Position numbers and translations under genes: made by a program
Shown here: positions 6,502-14,800 of the stretch, piece by piece
Layout: every line of letters starts with the position of its first letter
Position numbering within the stretch: position 1 is the first letter of the stretch
Assembly (NCBI GenBank): GCA_021151665.1
Contig: JAGKWW010000074.1
Coordinates: 1 to 18,557 of the forward strand
Direction: 5' to 3'
Origin: Flavobacteriaceae bacterium
Lineage (GTDB): Bacteria > Bacteroidota > Bacteroidia > Flavobacteriales > Flavobacteriaceae
DNA length: 18,557 nt
Notes under the pieces: model-generated
What the model was told of the DNA's origin: nothing
Seen by the model: the letters and a program-made list of their open reading frames with translations, nothing else
Databases searched by the model: none

Positions 6502-6627
6502 CTTCATTCAAAATTCAAAATAATAAAGAGCTGCTTCGACAGCTCAGCATGACAAACCGGATTCTTCGACGGGCTCGGCATGACAACCCAGAACCCGAAA
6601 CTCGAAACCCCAATACCCAAAACCTCA
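6502..6627 (+). repeat. Repeat mosaic: AT module, hairpin module and (AACCCGAAA)-like module
   Basis: In order: an AT-rich CATTCAAAATTCAAAATAA block; a perfect hairpin GAGCTG-CTTCGA-CAGCTC (6528-6545) followed by AGCATGACAAACC; a related TTCGACGGGCTCGGCATGACA block; and an imperfect run of AACCCGAAAC-type units (6585-6627). The last module reappears inverted at 11035-11072. This completes the 840-base gene-free stretch 5871-6710; nothing else is visible there apart from the unlabelled leader of the next gene. Confidence 0.65.
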
Positions 6628-6710
6628 AAATATTCCCACGTTTTTTCCGTTTGCCCTTTGCAGCCATTCAAGTATTGGCAGAAATAATTATTTTTACAAA
6701 AAATTGCTCT

Positions 6711-8294
6711 ATGCGCCATTACCTTTTTGTGCTTTTTGCGGGCCTCATGCTGTGCCTTACCTCATGCCGTAACGATTTTGAATTTGAGCAAAGCGCGGGC
6801 GGACTTGAGTTTAGCCGCGATACAGTGTACCTTGATACGGTTTTTACCAATATCGGCTCGAGCACCTACACCCTAAAAGTGTACAACCGCAGCGATAAGG
6901 ATATAGCGATACCAAGTGTAAAGCTGAAAAAAGCCGACAGCAAATACCGCCTAATGGTGGATGGGATGAGCGGACAATCGTTTACCAATGTAGAGCTTAT
7001 GGCCCACGACAGCATGTATGTTTTTATTGAAACTACGGTAGATATTACCCAAAACACGAGTGCTACCCAGTTTTTATATACCGACGAAATAGAATTTACA
7101 AGCACCACCGGAGTTCAGGAAGTGAACCTGGTAACGCTGATCAAAGATGCTTACTTCCTGTACCCTCAGCGGAACGACCTGGGGCAATATGAGTCGGTGC
7201 GCTTTGACAGTGAAAGCAATACGGGCGAGCCGGTGTACCTCCGGGGCTTTAACCTGGATCATGCCGACCCCAACAATGGCGATGAGTACCATTGGGACAA
7301 TTCCAAGCCTTACGTTATTTACGGATATGCAACGGTGCCGGCAGGGGAAACGCTCAATATTGATCCGGGGGCAAGGGTACACTTCCACGCCGAATCGGGC
7401 CTGATGATACGTCCCGGGGGAACACTGAAGGTGAATGGCTTACCCTCCTCCGACCCCGAAGCCCTTGAGAATGAAGTGATTTTTGAGGGTGACAGGCTTG
7501 AGCCGGGCTTCTCTGAACTTGCCGGTCAATGGGGTACCGTGATGATCATGTCCGCCGAAGCCAATACCATTTCAAACCTTACGATAAAGAATTCGGGCGT
7601 AGGCTTGTTCTTCCGCGCACCCGATGGCGATACTGCCACCCTACCCAACGCCACCTTATATAATGTGCAGGTGTACAATTCCTCTACGGCCGGCATCTTA
7701 ACGCGGCGGTCTACCGTTACGGGAGATAACGTGGTGATAAACAACGCGGGCATGGCATCGCTGGCCTGTACGCTTGGCGGAACCTACACTTTCCGGCATT
7801 GTACATTCGCCAATTACAACAGCACCTATAACCAGGTTCCGGTGCTGATAGCCGACAATATGGAGAACGAAGACGGCACTATTAGCGTGGCACCGCTCAA
7901 TGCTACGTTTGCCAACTGCATTGCTTACGGATCCGGATCCTTTGCGATACGCCATTCGCGCGAAGGCGAAGACCTTGGCGTTGCCTACAATGTAGCATTC
8001 AACAATTGCTTTATCAAGTTTACCGATTACAGCAACCAGTTTGCCAATAACGCCCTGTATAAATTTGATAATACGGGTATTGTAGATTATTCCGGCAGTT
8101 CCATCGCACGAAATACTACAACCCTCATCCCTGATTTTACCGACCCGCGCAACAACGACCTTACCATAGGGCCTGATTCTGATGCCATTGGCCTGGGTGA
8201 TCCTGCTATTGCGGCACTGGTTCCGCTGGATATTTTGGGTACGAGCCGCGCTGCCTCTCCCGATGCCGGGGCGTATGTGCATACTTCGGAATAA
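6711..8294 (+). CDS. Lipoprotein, probable right-handed beta-helix surface or periplasmic protein
   Basis: The 527-residue product starts MRHYLFVLFAGLMLCLTSC. The lipobox LTSC puts the lipidated Cys at residue 19, so it is a lipoprotein. Residues about 25-140 look like an Ig-like or beta-sandwich domain (LEFSRDTVYLDTVFTNIGSS, then strands ending before TLIKDAYFLYP). From about 220 onwards there are many short beta-like repeats with Asn ladders and Gly turns (INPDPGA-like turn, ISNLTIKNSGVGLFF, NATLYNVQVYNSS, VVINNAGMASL, ATFANCIAYGSGSF), the pattern of a right-handed parallel beta-helix. The C-terminus AASPDAGAYVHTSE resembles the DIGAYE-type ending common in such proteins. The frame is open 54 codons further upstream, but that part is repeat DNA and would hide the signal peptide, so ATG 6711 was chosen. 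Ligand or substrate is unknown. Confidence 0.85.
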   Translation: MRHYLFVLFAGLMLCLTSCRNDFEFEQSAGGLEFSRDTVYLDTVFTNIGSSTYTLKVYNRSDKDIAIPSVKLKKADSKYRLMVDGMSGQSFTNVELMAHDSMYVFIETTVDITQNTSATQFLYTDEIEFTSTTGVQEVNLVTLIKDAYFLYPQRNDLGQYESVRFDSESNTGEPVYLRGFNLDHADPNNGDEYHWDNSKPYVIYGYATVPAGETLNIDPGARVHFHAESGLMIRPGGTLKVNGLPSSDPEALENEVIFEGDRLEPGFSELAGQWGTVMIMSAEANTISNLTIKNSGVGLFFRAPDGDTATLPNATLYNVQVYNSSTAGILTRRSTVTGDNVVINNAGMASLACTLGGTYTFRHCTFANYNSTYNQVPVLIADNMENEDGTISVAPLNATFANCIAYGSGSFAIRHSREGEDLGVAYNVAFNNCFIKFTDYSNQFANNALYKFDNTGIVDYSGSSIARNTTTLIPDFTDPRNNDLTIGPDSDAIGLGDPAIAALVPLDILGTSRAASPDAGAYVHTSE

Positions 8295-8367
8295 ATTGAT
8301 TAAACAGCTCTTAATCTGCATCTATTTTTCATAAATTTACGGGTAACAAACATCAAACCTGACAATT

Positions 8368-9015
8368 GTGAAAAAAATCATTATGGGCGCAGCAGCCCTA
8401 TCGCTGTGCTTCGCTTCCTGCAAAAAGGAAGTAGTTGTAGAGAAAACAAAGACCGAGCATGACACCATTGTAGTGAAAGAAACCGATACTGTCGTACAGG
8501 AACCGATGGATTCTGTTGCCATGAATAAAGCCTGGGCGGAATATGCAACGCCCGGCGACATGCACAAAATGCTGGCAAGCGAAGCCGGCAAATGGGATGT
8601 GACCATGACCTTCTGGATGGCAGAGGGTGCACCGCCGCAAACAGACAAATCTGTTGCCGAATGCAAGATGGTAATGGGCGGCCGCTATCAGGAAACTACC
8701 TACAAAGGCAAGATGATGGGCATGGACTGGGAAGGAAAATCTACCGTGGCCTACAATAACAAAAGCAAGCAGATCACTTCTACGTTTATAGACAATTCCG
8801 GCACCGGGATGATGGTAGCCATGGGCGAGTACGACCCGGCAACCAAAGCATTCAACCTGAAAGGCGAATCGATAGACCCGATGACCGGCAAAACGGTAAA
8901 ATACCGTGAAGTCTATACATTTGTAAACGACAACTCCCGCAAAATGGAAATGTTCGAAGAGAAAGACGGCAAGCCCGAATACAAAAGCCTGGAGCTGGCC
9001 ATGATACGTAAATAG
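8368..9015 (+). CDS. DUF1579-family lipoprotein
   Basis: A 215-residue lipoprotein. The start is a GTG: it supplies the Lys-Lys n-region of MKKIIMGAAALSLCFASC, with lipobox FASC and Cys18. The ATG five codons later would lose the basic residues. Residues 20-45 are a charged linker rich in Val, Glu, Thr and Asp. The rest (from about 60) is a DUF1579-type beta-barrel: GKWDVTMTFWMAEGAPPQT, MVMGGRYQETTYKG, TFIDNSGTGMM, GEYDPATKAFNLKGE, a Met-rich C-terminal strand region. The biochemical role of DUF1579 is not known. It is 73 bases after the beta-helix lipoprotein and is followed by a strong terminator; cotranscription with the upstream gene is possible. Confidence 0.88.
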   Translation: MKKIIMGAAALSLCFASCKKEVVVEKTKTEHDTIVVKETDTVVQEPMDSVAMNKAWAEYATPGDMHKMLASEAGKWDVTMTFWMAEGAPPQTDKSVAECKMVMGGRYQETTYKGKMMGMDWEGKSTVAYNNKSKQITSTFIDNSGTGMMVAMGEYDPATKAFNLKGESIDPMTGKTVKYREVYTFVNDNSRKMEMFEEKDGKPEYKSLELAMIRK

Positions 9016-9042
9016 GCATTTCGCTAATCATTATAAAAGGAG

Positions 9043-9070
9043 AACCCCGCTGATCGGCGGGGTTTTGTTT
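9043..9070 (+). terminator. Rho-independent terminator after the DUF1579 gene
   Basis: Stem AACCCCGC (9043-9050) and GCGGGGTT (9057-9064) with a 6-base loop, followed on the plus strand by TTGTTTTT. It sits between two convergent genes and may also slow transcription from the minus strand. Confidence 0.85.
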
Positions 9071-9577
9071 TTATAAAATTTTCTCCGGCTTCATGATTTC
9101 AGAAAACTGAGCTTTATTAGCCCGTCGCATCAGGCTATAAAGTTCCTTGTTTTCCGCTTGCGTCCGCTGGGCGAGCTCAAGGCCTTTAATCACCGCCGTG
9201 TAAGCCTCGTTAGCGCTTTTAAACTTCATCTTTTTCCGGTTCGCATTTGCCCAGTCTCTTACCCGTTCTTTATATAACTTTAGTAACTTGGCATCGTCAT
9301 ACTGCCTCCAGGACGGATCGGGCTGTGGCAGCTCTACCGTATTCCTTCTATTCACTACAAAAACAGTATTCTGTTGCATTTCTTTATACGTGTCAGACTG
9401 CATCATATCCAGATACAACTGTTTTGCTTTCTCAAATTCAGCTTTTGTCAATCCGGACGTCTTGTTTGTCTGAGCCGTGGAGATTGTTGCGGATAAAATA
9501 AACAGGAACATTACGACTTTCCGGATACTATTGTCCAATACCCGATAGTAGCTTTTTAAAGACAATTTGTTTTTCAT
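9071..9577 (-). CDS. Small secreted protein of unknown function
   Basis: A 168-residue product from ATG 9577. The frame is open upstream to 9664, but that would overlap the promoter of the divergent marR gene. The N-terminus has an unusually long basic n-region (about 20 residues) before the hydrophobic core VVMFLFILSATIS and a likely cleavage site TAQ/T, so it should be exported. The mature part is mostly helical and charged (LTKAEFEKAKQLYLDMM, KLLKLYKERVRDWANANRKK, ANEAYTAVIKGLELAQRTQA). I do not recognise a family. It shares the intergenic region with a MarR regulator and the palindrome there, so it may be under its control. Confidence 0.75.
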   Translation of the reverse strand: MKNKLSLKSYYRVLDNSIRKVVMFLFILSATISTAQTNKTSGLTKAEFEKAKQLYLDMMQSDTYKEMQQNTVFVVNRRNTVELPQPDPSWRQYDDAKLLKLYKERVRDWANANRKKMKFKSANEAYTAVIKGLELAQRTQAENKELYSLMRRANKAQFSEIMKPEKIL

Positions 9578-9651
9578 TTTGAGTTGGTTTGATTGTTTAT
9601 CAATAATAGAGAAAAAAATTTTATCGAAAAAAATGCAACTGTAATTTTTAT

Positions 9652-9665
9652 ATTGATATATCAAT
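9652..9665. promoter_or_regulatory. Probable MarR operator
   Basis: ATTGATATATCAAT is a perfect 14-bp palindrome. It sits immediately upstream of the -7 element of marR, where a bound dimer would block RNA polymerase. Its A/T-rich form with TTGA/TCAA arms is typical of MarR-family binding sites. It also lies upstream of the divergent secreted-protein gene. Confidence 0.65.
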
Positions 9666-9673
9666 TATATTTG
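9666..9673 (+). promoter_or_regulatory. -7 promoter element of marR
   Basis: TATATTTG matches TAnnTTTG exactly, 15 bases before the ATG at 9689. The -33 region is only T-rich (about 9645-9649). The short leader and the adjacent palindrome point to an autorepressed promoter. Confidence 0.65.
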
Positions 9674-9688
9674 CATCAAATAAATAAA

Positions 9689-10120
9689 ATGGAACAACTC
9701 GATAATATCATATTCTATCACCTGGAGAAGGCCATCAAAAGCTACCGGCAATATGCGCAAAAGCAGATTGAGGCGGCGGGCATCGATATCACCATAGACC
9801 AATGGCTGGTACTGAAGTCGATAGAGGCCGACCCAGCCCTGCCCCAACAGCAGATAGCCGCAAAGGTTTTTAAGGATGTGGCTTCGATTACGCGTATCAT
9901 AGAATTGCTGGTAAAAAAGGAATACCTGAAGCGTGACTTCCATGAAAGCGACCGCCGCCGTTTCCGCCTTACGCTGACGGATAAAGGACAGCACGTCCTG
10001 AAAACACTGCAGCCGATTATAGAAAAGAACCGAAGCACCGCACTAAAAGGGATCAACCCAAAGGACACCGAGAAGCTGAGCGAGCTGTTGCAAAAAATTG
10101 CAGCTAATGTTTCAATGTAG
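9689..10120 (+). CDS. MarR-family transcriptional regulator
   Basis: A 143-residue winged-helix dimer. It has an N-terminal dimerisation helix (DNIIFYHLEKAIKSYRQYAQ), helix-turn-helix region LPQQQIAAKVFKDVASITRI (about 51-70), LLVKKEYLKRDFHESDRRRF with the conserved DxRRxxLxLT wing (SDRRRFRLTLTDKG), and a C-terminal helix pair. MarR proteins typically repress their own and adjacent genes until a small aromatic or oxidant ligand binds. The frame is open 32 codons upstream, but the ATG at 9689, just after the promoter, is clearly the start. The last codons and stop lie in a CAATG-type repeat (10112-10134), so the natural C-terminus may have been altered. The broken S41 peptidase lies downstream on the same strand. 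Confidence 0.92.
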   Translation: MEQLDNIIFYHLEKAIKSYRQYAQKQIEAAGIDITIDQWLVLKSIEADPALPQQQIAAKVFKDVASITRIIELLVKKEYLKRDFHESDRRRFRLTLTDKGQHVLKTLQPIIEKNRSTALKGINPKDTEKLSELLQKIAANVSM

Positions 10121-10218
10121 CAATGTATCAATGCTTCAATTATATAAGTAACAAGGGCCGCATCTCAATTCTAAAATCTGAAATCTCAATTCTGAAATCT
10201 AAAATCTGAAATCTAAAT
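10106..10218 (+). repeat. Short tandem repeats between marR and the S41 pseudogene
   Basis: Two degenerate tandem arrays. One is a run of CAATGTA-like units (10112-10140) that overlaps the marR stop. The other is a run of roughly 10-base AAATCTGAAATCT-type units (10161-10218). There are no unique spacers, so this is not a CRISPR array. Confidence 0.7.
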
Positions 10219-10234
10219 CATCATCAATCAAAAA

Positions 10235-11028
10235 ATGAAACAGTTAATCTTTGCTATTGCCACCGCCGTATGCCTGGCAATAACCACCCTGGCCAGTGCG
10301 CAGGGTTCACAACCGGTTACCCCTAAAGAAGTAAAGCAGTCGGTTGAAAGCCTCATCCGGCAAATGAACGACAACTACATTTTTCCGGACGTCGCCAAAG
10401 AGGCCGAAGCTATGTTGCGGAACAACCTTAAAAAAGGCACTTACAAAAACCTTAAAGATGGGAAGCAGCTCGCGGAAAAACTCACCGCCGACCTTCGGGC
10501 GCTGGTAAAAGACCGCCACCTCGGGGTTTATTACCACCCGGTTCAGAAAAATGAAAAAGCCCCCGATGCCGAAGCTCAAAAAACCGGCTACGACGCGTGG
10601 TGCTACCCACCCTCAACGCGACACGCTATCTTAACAAGCCGGTATACATCCTGACCGACAGCCGCACGTTTTCGGGCGGGGAAGAATTCGCTTACGATAT
10701 GCAGGTGCTCAGGCGCGCTACCCTTATCGGGGAAACTACAGGCGGCGGTGCCAACCCGGGCGATGAGGCCGACCTGGGCAATGGCTTCCACGCATTTATA
10801 CCGAACGGGCGCGCGGTAAACCCTGTTACCAAAACCAACTGGGAAGGCACCGGCGTTACCCCCGATATTTCTGTAAAAGCCGAAGCAGCCCTTAAAGAGG
10901 CGCACGTTATGGCATTGCAAAAACTGTCGGCAGGCGCTACTAATAACGAGATTAAAAGCTATTTCGAAAAGAGCCTCGAAGCGGTAAAGCAATATGATGG
11001 CAAAGAGCCGTTGCTGGCGAAGGAGTAG
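10235..11028 (+). pseudogene. S41-family peptidase with internal deletion and frameshift
   Basis: The first reading frame (10235 to about 10595) gives a signal peptide MKQLIFAIATAVCLAITTLA...AQG and the helical N-terminal domain of S41 C-terminal-processing-type peptidases (VESLIRQMNDNYIFPDVA, LKDRHLGVYY-like end). It then runs out in WCYPPSTRHAILTSRYTS, unrelated to the family. From about 10597 another frame carries the family's C-terminal half: LPTLNATRYLNKPVYILTD, then SRTFSGGEEFAYDMQ with the likely nucleophile Ser, GETTGGGANPGDEADL and a normal end. The intervening region, which in intact relatives holds the GYIDLR-like and DLRxNGGG-like strands of the catalytic core (by my recollection about 100-130 residues), is absent. 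A deletion not divisible by three therefore joined codons near 10590-10600. Neither half should be active. An assembly error is possible but would need to remove several hundred bases. Confidence 0.8.
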
Positions 11029-11034
11029 TTTAGG

Positions 11035-11130
11035 TTTGGGGTTCCGGGTTTCGGGTTCCGTGTTCCGGGTTGTCATGCAAGAGTGTTGTTCAATTCCGAA
11101 TGAAGCGCAGCGGAATTGAGGAATCTCTCA
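11035..11130 (+). repeat. GGGTTTCGGGTTCC-like repeat followed by a family C half
   Basis: 11035-11072 consists of imperfect GGGTTCCGGGTTTC units, the inverted form of the AACCCGAAAC run at 6585-6627. It is followed by TGTCATGCAAGAGTGTTGTT and GAATGAAGCGCAGCGGAATT, which matches the right arm of family C copy 2. Confidence 0.65.
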
Positions 11131-11168
11131 ATTCAAAATTTAAAATTTATCATTCAAAATAATAAGTT

Positions 11169-11264
11169 GAGATGTCTCCACTACGCTTCGCATCGGTCGA
11201 CATGGAACAGTGTATACCGTTTCGGCAAGAGTGTTGTTCCATTTCGACCTTGTGGAGAAATCTC
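11169..11264 (+). repeat. Interspersed repeat, family C, complete fold-back copy
   Basis: The left arm GAGATGTCTCCACT...GGTCGACATGGAACA (11169-11209) and the right arm TGTTGTTCCATTTCGACC...TGTGGAGAAATCTC (11232-11264) are imperfect inverted repeats separated by about 20 bases. RNA from here could fold into a long hairpin. AT-rich modules (AATTCAAAATTTAAAATTC type) flank both sides (11131-11162 and 11264-11299). Confidence 0.75.
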
Positions 11265-11302
11265 AATTCAAAATTTAAAATTCATCATTTGAAATAATTT
11301 TC

Positions 11303-11470
11303 AGGAGCAGCCATCACCTGCGCATTTTCCGCAGCTTCGTCCTGCCTTCGCCTTTATCTGCCACTCGTTCCTCGCAGCAGGATACCGGCTCTGTCAGGGA
11401 TAAGGGTAAACGATACTGATTCGGCTAAAGCCAACTGCTGCCTTATACTAACCTCCCCTAAAGCGGGAGG
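11303..11470 (+). repeat. Family B copy 2 followed by two small palindromic repeats
   Basis: 11303-11407 is the second family B copy (starts AGGAGCAG, ends CTGTCAGGGATAAGGG). Next come TTCGGCTAAAGCCAA (GGCT/AGCC palindrome near 11421-11435) and CCTCCC-CTAAAGC-GGGAGG (11452-11470), a 6-bp hairpin of the same type as the sequence found inside purL at 12854-12883. Confidence 0.7.
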
Positions 11471-11512
11471 CAAATAATTCCAATTATTTTACAATCGTGA
11501 AAAAAAAAATTT

Positions 11513-11706
11513 AACCACGAAGCAAGCCATGTCTTTCACTAAATTCATGGAATCTGTCATGAAAATTGGTGAAATCCGTGTCCAAAACTTTGTGCCTCTT
11601 CGCGAAACTAATTAACTACAAAGCACACCTTTTATGCAAATTTGTGCCAATCGTGTCGAAACTCTCTGCGAATCTCTGTGGGTTCTCTGTGCATCTCCGC
11701 GAAACG
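11513..11706 (+). repeat. Interspersed repeat, family D
   Basis: AACCACGAAGC..., GAAATCCGTGTCCAAAACTT, CTCTTCGCGAAACTAATTAA, then a second unit with AACTCTCTGCGAATCTCTGT and a CATCTCCGCGAAACGTTC end. An AT-rich module follows (11707-11740). With the preceding modules it accounts for the 780-base gap 11029-11808 up to the purL promoter; no gene is supported there. Confidence 0.7.
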
Positions 11707-11749
11707 TTCAATTCAAAATTTAAAATTCAAAATTTAGAATAACAGAGCC

Positions 11750-11780
11750 TTTCAGTTTTTCTCTTTAATCCGTACTTTTG
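11750..11780 (+). promoter_or_regulatory. Bacteroidota-type promoter of purL
   Basis: TTTC (11750-11753), 19 bases, then TACTTTTG (11773-11780), an exact TAnnTTTG. The purL ATG is 28 bases downstream of the -7 element. Confidence 0.75.
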
Positions 11781-11808
11781 CGCTGCACAACAACATAACT
11801 ACAACACA

Positions 11809-14800
11809 ATGATCCATTTCTTCGGAAACCAATCCAATACGGTTTTTGCGGTACAGTCGCAGGGCGAACTTTCGGCAGAAGACACATCAAAACTCAACTG
11901 GCTTTTTGGCAACGCACATAAAATAGAAAAATCCGCCCTCGCGGATTTTTTTGTTGGCCCCCGTGCCGCCATGGTCACGCCCTGGAGCACCAATGCGGTA
12001 GAGATTACCCAGAACATGGGCATCCAAGGCATCATCCGCATCGAGCAGTTTGAAAAAGTTGAGGAAGCTACAACAGCTTTCGACCCGATGCTTTCGCAGA
12101 AGTTCAAGGGGCTTGGCCAGGATATTTTTAAAATCGACATTAAGCCTGAGCCTGTGCTCGAGGTGACCGATATTGCGGCTTACAATGACAGCGAAGGCCT
12201 TGCCCTGAGTGCCGATGAGGTAGACTACCTTAGGCAGCTGAGCCAGAAGCTGGGCCGCCACTTAACAGATAGCGAGGTGTTCGGCTTCTCGCAGGTAAAC
12301 TCTGAGCATTGCCGCCACAAGATATTCAATGGAACGTTTGTGATAGACGGCGAAGAAAAGCCATCGTCGCTGTTTAAGCTTATCAAAAAAACATCGCAGG
12401 AAAACCCGAACGATATTGTTTCGGCCTACAAAGACAACGTAGCCTTTATAAAAGGCCCGCGCGTGCAGCAGTTTGCACCTAAGTCGGCCGACAAGCCCGA
12501 TTTTTACGAGGTAAAGGAATTTGACTCCGTTATCTCGGTAAAAGCCGAAACGCATAACTTCCCTACCACGGTAGAGCCTTTTAACGGCGCGGCTACCGGC
12601 AGTGGTGGCGAGATACGCGACAGGCTTGCCGGCGGACAGGGTTCGCTGCCCCTTGCAGGAACGGCGGTTTATATGACCTCCTATTCCAGGCTCGAAGAAA
12701 ACCGCCCCTGGGAGAACGGAATGGCAGCGCGCCAGTGGCTGTACCAGACGCCAATGGACATCCTCATCAAAGCATCCAATGGCGCATCCGATTTTGGCAA
12801 CAAGTTCGGACAGCCGCTTATCACGGGATCGGTGCTTACATTCGAACATGAAGAGTCCCCCTCCAACTCCCCCGAAGGAGGAGAGCAAAAGCGTAAACTC
12901 GGCTTCGACAAAGTAATCATGCTGGCAGGTGGTATCGGCTATGGCAAAGCAAGCCAGGCCGCCAAGAATAAGCCGCAGGCCGGCGACAAGATCGTGGTGC
13001 TGGGCGGCGAAAATTACCGCATCGGTATGGGCGGCGCGGCCGTATCAAGTGCTGATACGGGTGAGTTCAGCAGCGGGATAGAACTAAACGCCATACAACG
13101 CTCTAACCCCGAAATGCAAAAGCGTGCAGCGAATGCGGTGCGCGGCATGGTAGAGAGCGATAACAATACGATCGTTTCTATACACGACCATGGCGCGGGC
13201 GGCCACCTGAACTGCCTGAGCGAGCTCGTAGAGGAAACCGGCGGTAAGATAGACCTTGACAAACTGCCCGTGGGCGACCCTACCCTTTCGGCGAAAGAGA
13301 TCATCGGCAACGAAAGCCAGGAGCGTATGGGCCTTGTCATTAGTGAAAAAGATATCGACACCCTGAAGCGCATTGCCGAACGCGAGCGCGCCCCGCTTTA
13401 CGAAGTAGGCGAAGTAACGGGCGACCACCGATTCACCTTTAAAAGCAAGACAACCGGCGAAAAACCGATGGACTTCGCGCTGGAGGATATGTTTGGGTCT
13501 TCGCCAAAAACCATAATGACCGATACTACTGCTCCTGCCAATTACACCGACCTCGATTATTCGCAGGAAAAAATATACGACTACCTTGACCAGGTGCTGC
13601 AACTTGAAGCAGTAGCCTGTAAAGACTGGCTTACCAATAAAGTCGACCGTTGCGTTACCGGGCGCGTAGCCAAGCAGCAATGCGCGGGTCCGCTGCAGCT
13701 GCCCCTTAACAATGTTGGCGTGATGGCGCTCGATTATAACGGCAAAGAAGGCGTGGCTACCACTATAGGCCACTCCCCTGTTTCGGCGTTGGTAGATCCT
13801 GTTGCCGGAAGCCGCAACTCAATTGGCGAAGCGCTAAGCAACATCGTTTTTGCCCCGCTAAAGGACGGACTGAAGAGCGTATCGCTTTCGGCTAACTGGA
13901 TGTGGGCATGCAAGAACCCGGGGGAAGATGCGAGGCTGTACGAGGCGGTACAGGGATGCTCGGATTTTGCGATAGAACTCGGCATCAACATCCCGACAGG
14001 TAAAGACTCGCTTTCGATGAAGCAGAAATATCCGGACGACGATGTGATCGCTCCGGGGACGGTGATCATATCGGCAGCAGGCAATTGCAATGACATTACC
14101 AAAGTGGTAGAGCCCGTACTGAAACGCAACGGCGGGAATATCTACTATATTAACCTGAGCAACGACAGCTTTAAGCTAGGCGGATCGTCTTTTGCGCAGG
14201 TGCTGAACAAAGTGGGCAAAGAAGTGCCGACCATTACCGATGCGGCGCAATTCAAAACCGCTTTCAATACGCTTCAGCAACTGATTAAAGACGGAAAGAC
14301 CGCGGCAGGCCACGACATAGGTAGCGGCGGGCTTATCACTACCCTGCTCGAAATGAGCTTCGCGGAGGTTAACCTCGGCGCTGAATACGACCTCTCAGCA
14401 TTGGGTGAAGAAGATACGGTCAAACTGCTTTTTGCGGAGAATATTGCCGTTGTAATTCAGGCGAATGCCGAAGTGGAAGAAATCTTTACATCTGCAGGAA
14501 TTAACTATACAATGATCGGCCAGCCGAAAGAAGGAAAAACCGTTAGCATTAAAAACGGCAATACGGACTTGTCTTTCGATATTGAAAAAACACGCGATAC
14601 CTGGTACCGCACCTCTTACCTGCTCGACCAGAAGCAGAGCGGAAAGCAAAAGGCCACCGAGCGCTTTGACAACTATAAGCACCAGCCGCTGGTATTCGAT
14701 TTCCCGAAACATTTTACCGGAGCAATCCTCACCCCTGCCGGAATCGCCCGACCTAAGGCGGCCATCATCCGCGAAAAGGGCAGCAATTCCGAGCGGGAAA

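Noticed and set aside
6549..6710. 54-codon upstream extension of the beta-helix lipoprotein
   Set aside because: It translates repeat modules and would bury the lipoprotein signal peptide that starts at 6711.
7698..8321. 207-codon minus-strand frame
   Set aside because: It is antisense to the beta-helix lipoprotein and its translation has no recognisable domain.
10161..10218. CRISPR-like tandem repeat
   Set aside because: Units are about 10 bases, degenerate and directly adjacent with no spacers; the roughly 82-base units at 4072-4321 also lack spacers.
10597..11028. Separate gene starting at GTG 10597
   Set aside because: Its product is the C-terminal half of an S41 peptidase without signal peptide or N-terminal domain, so it was merged into the pseudogene.
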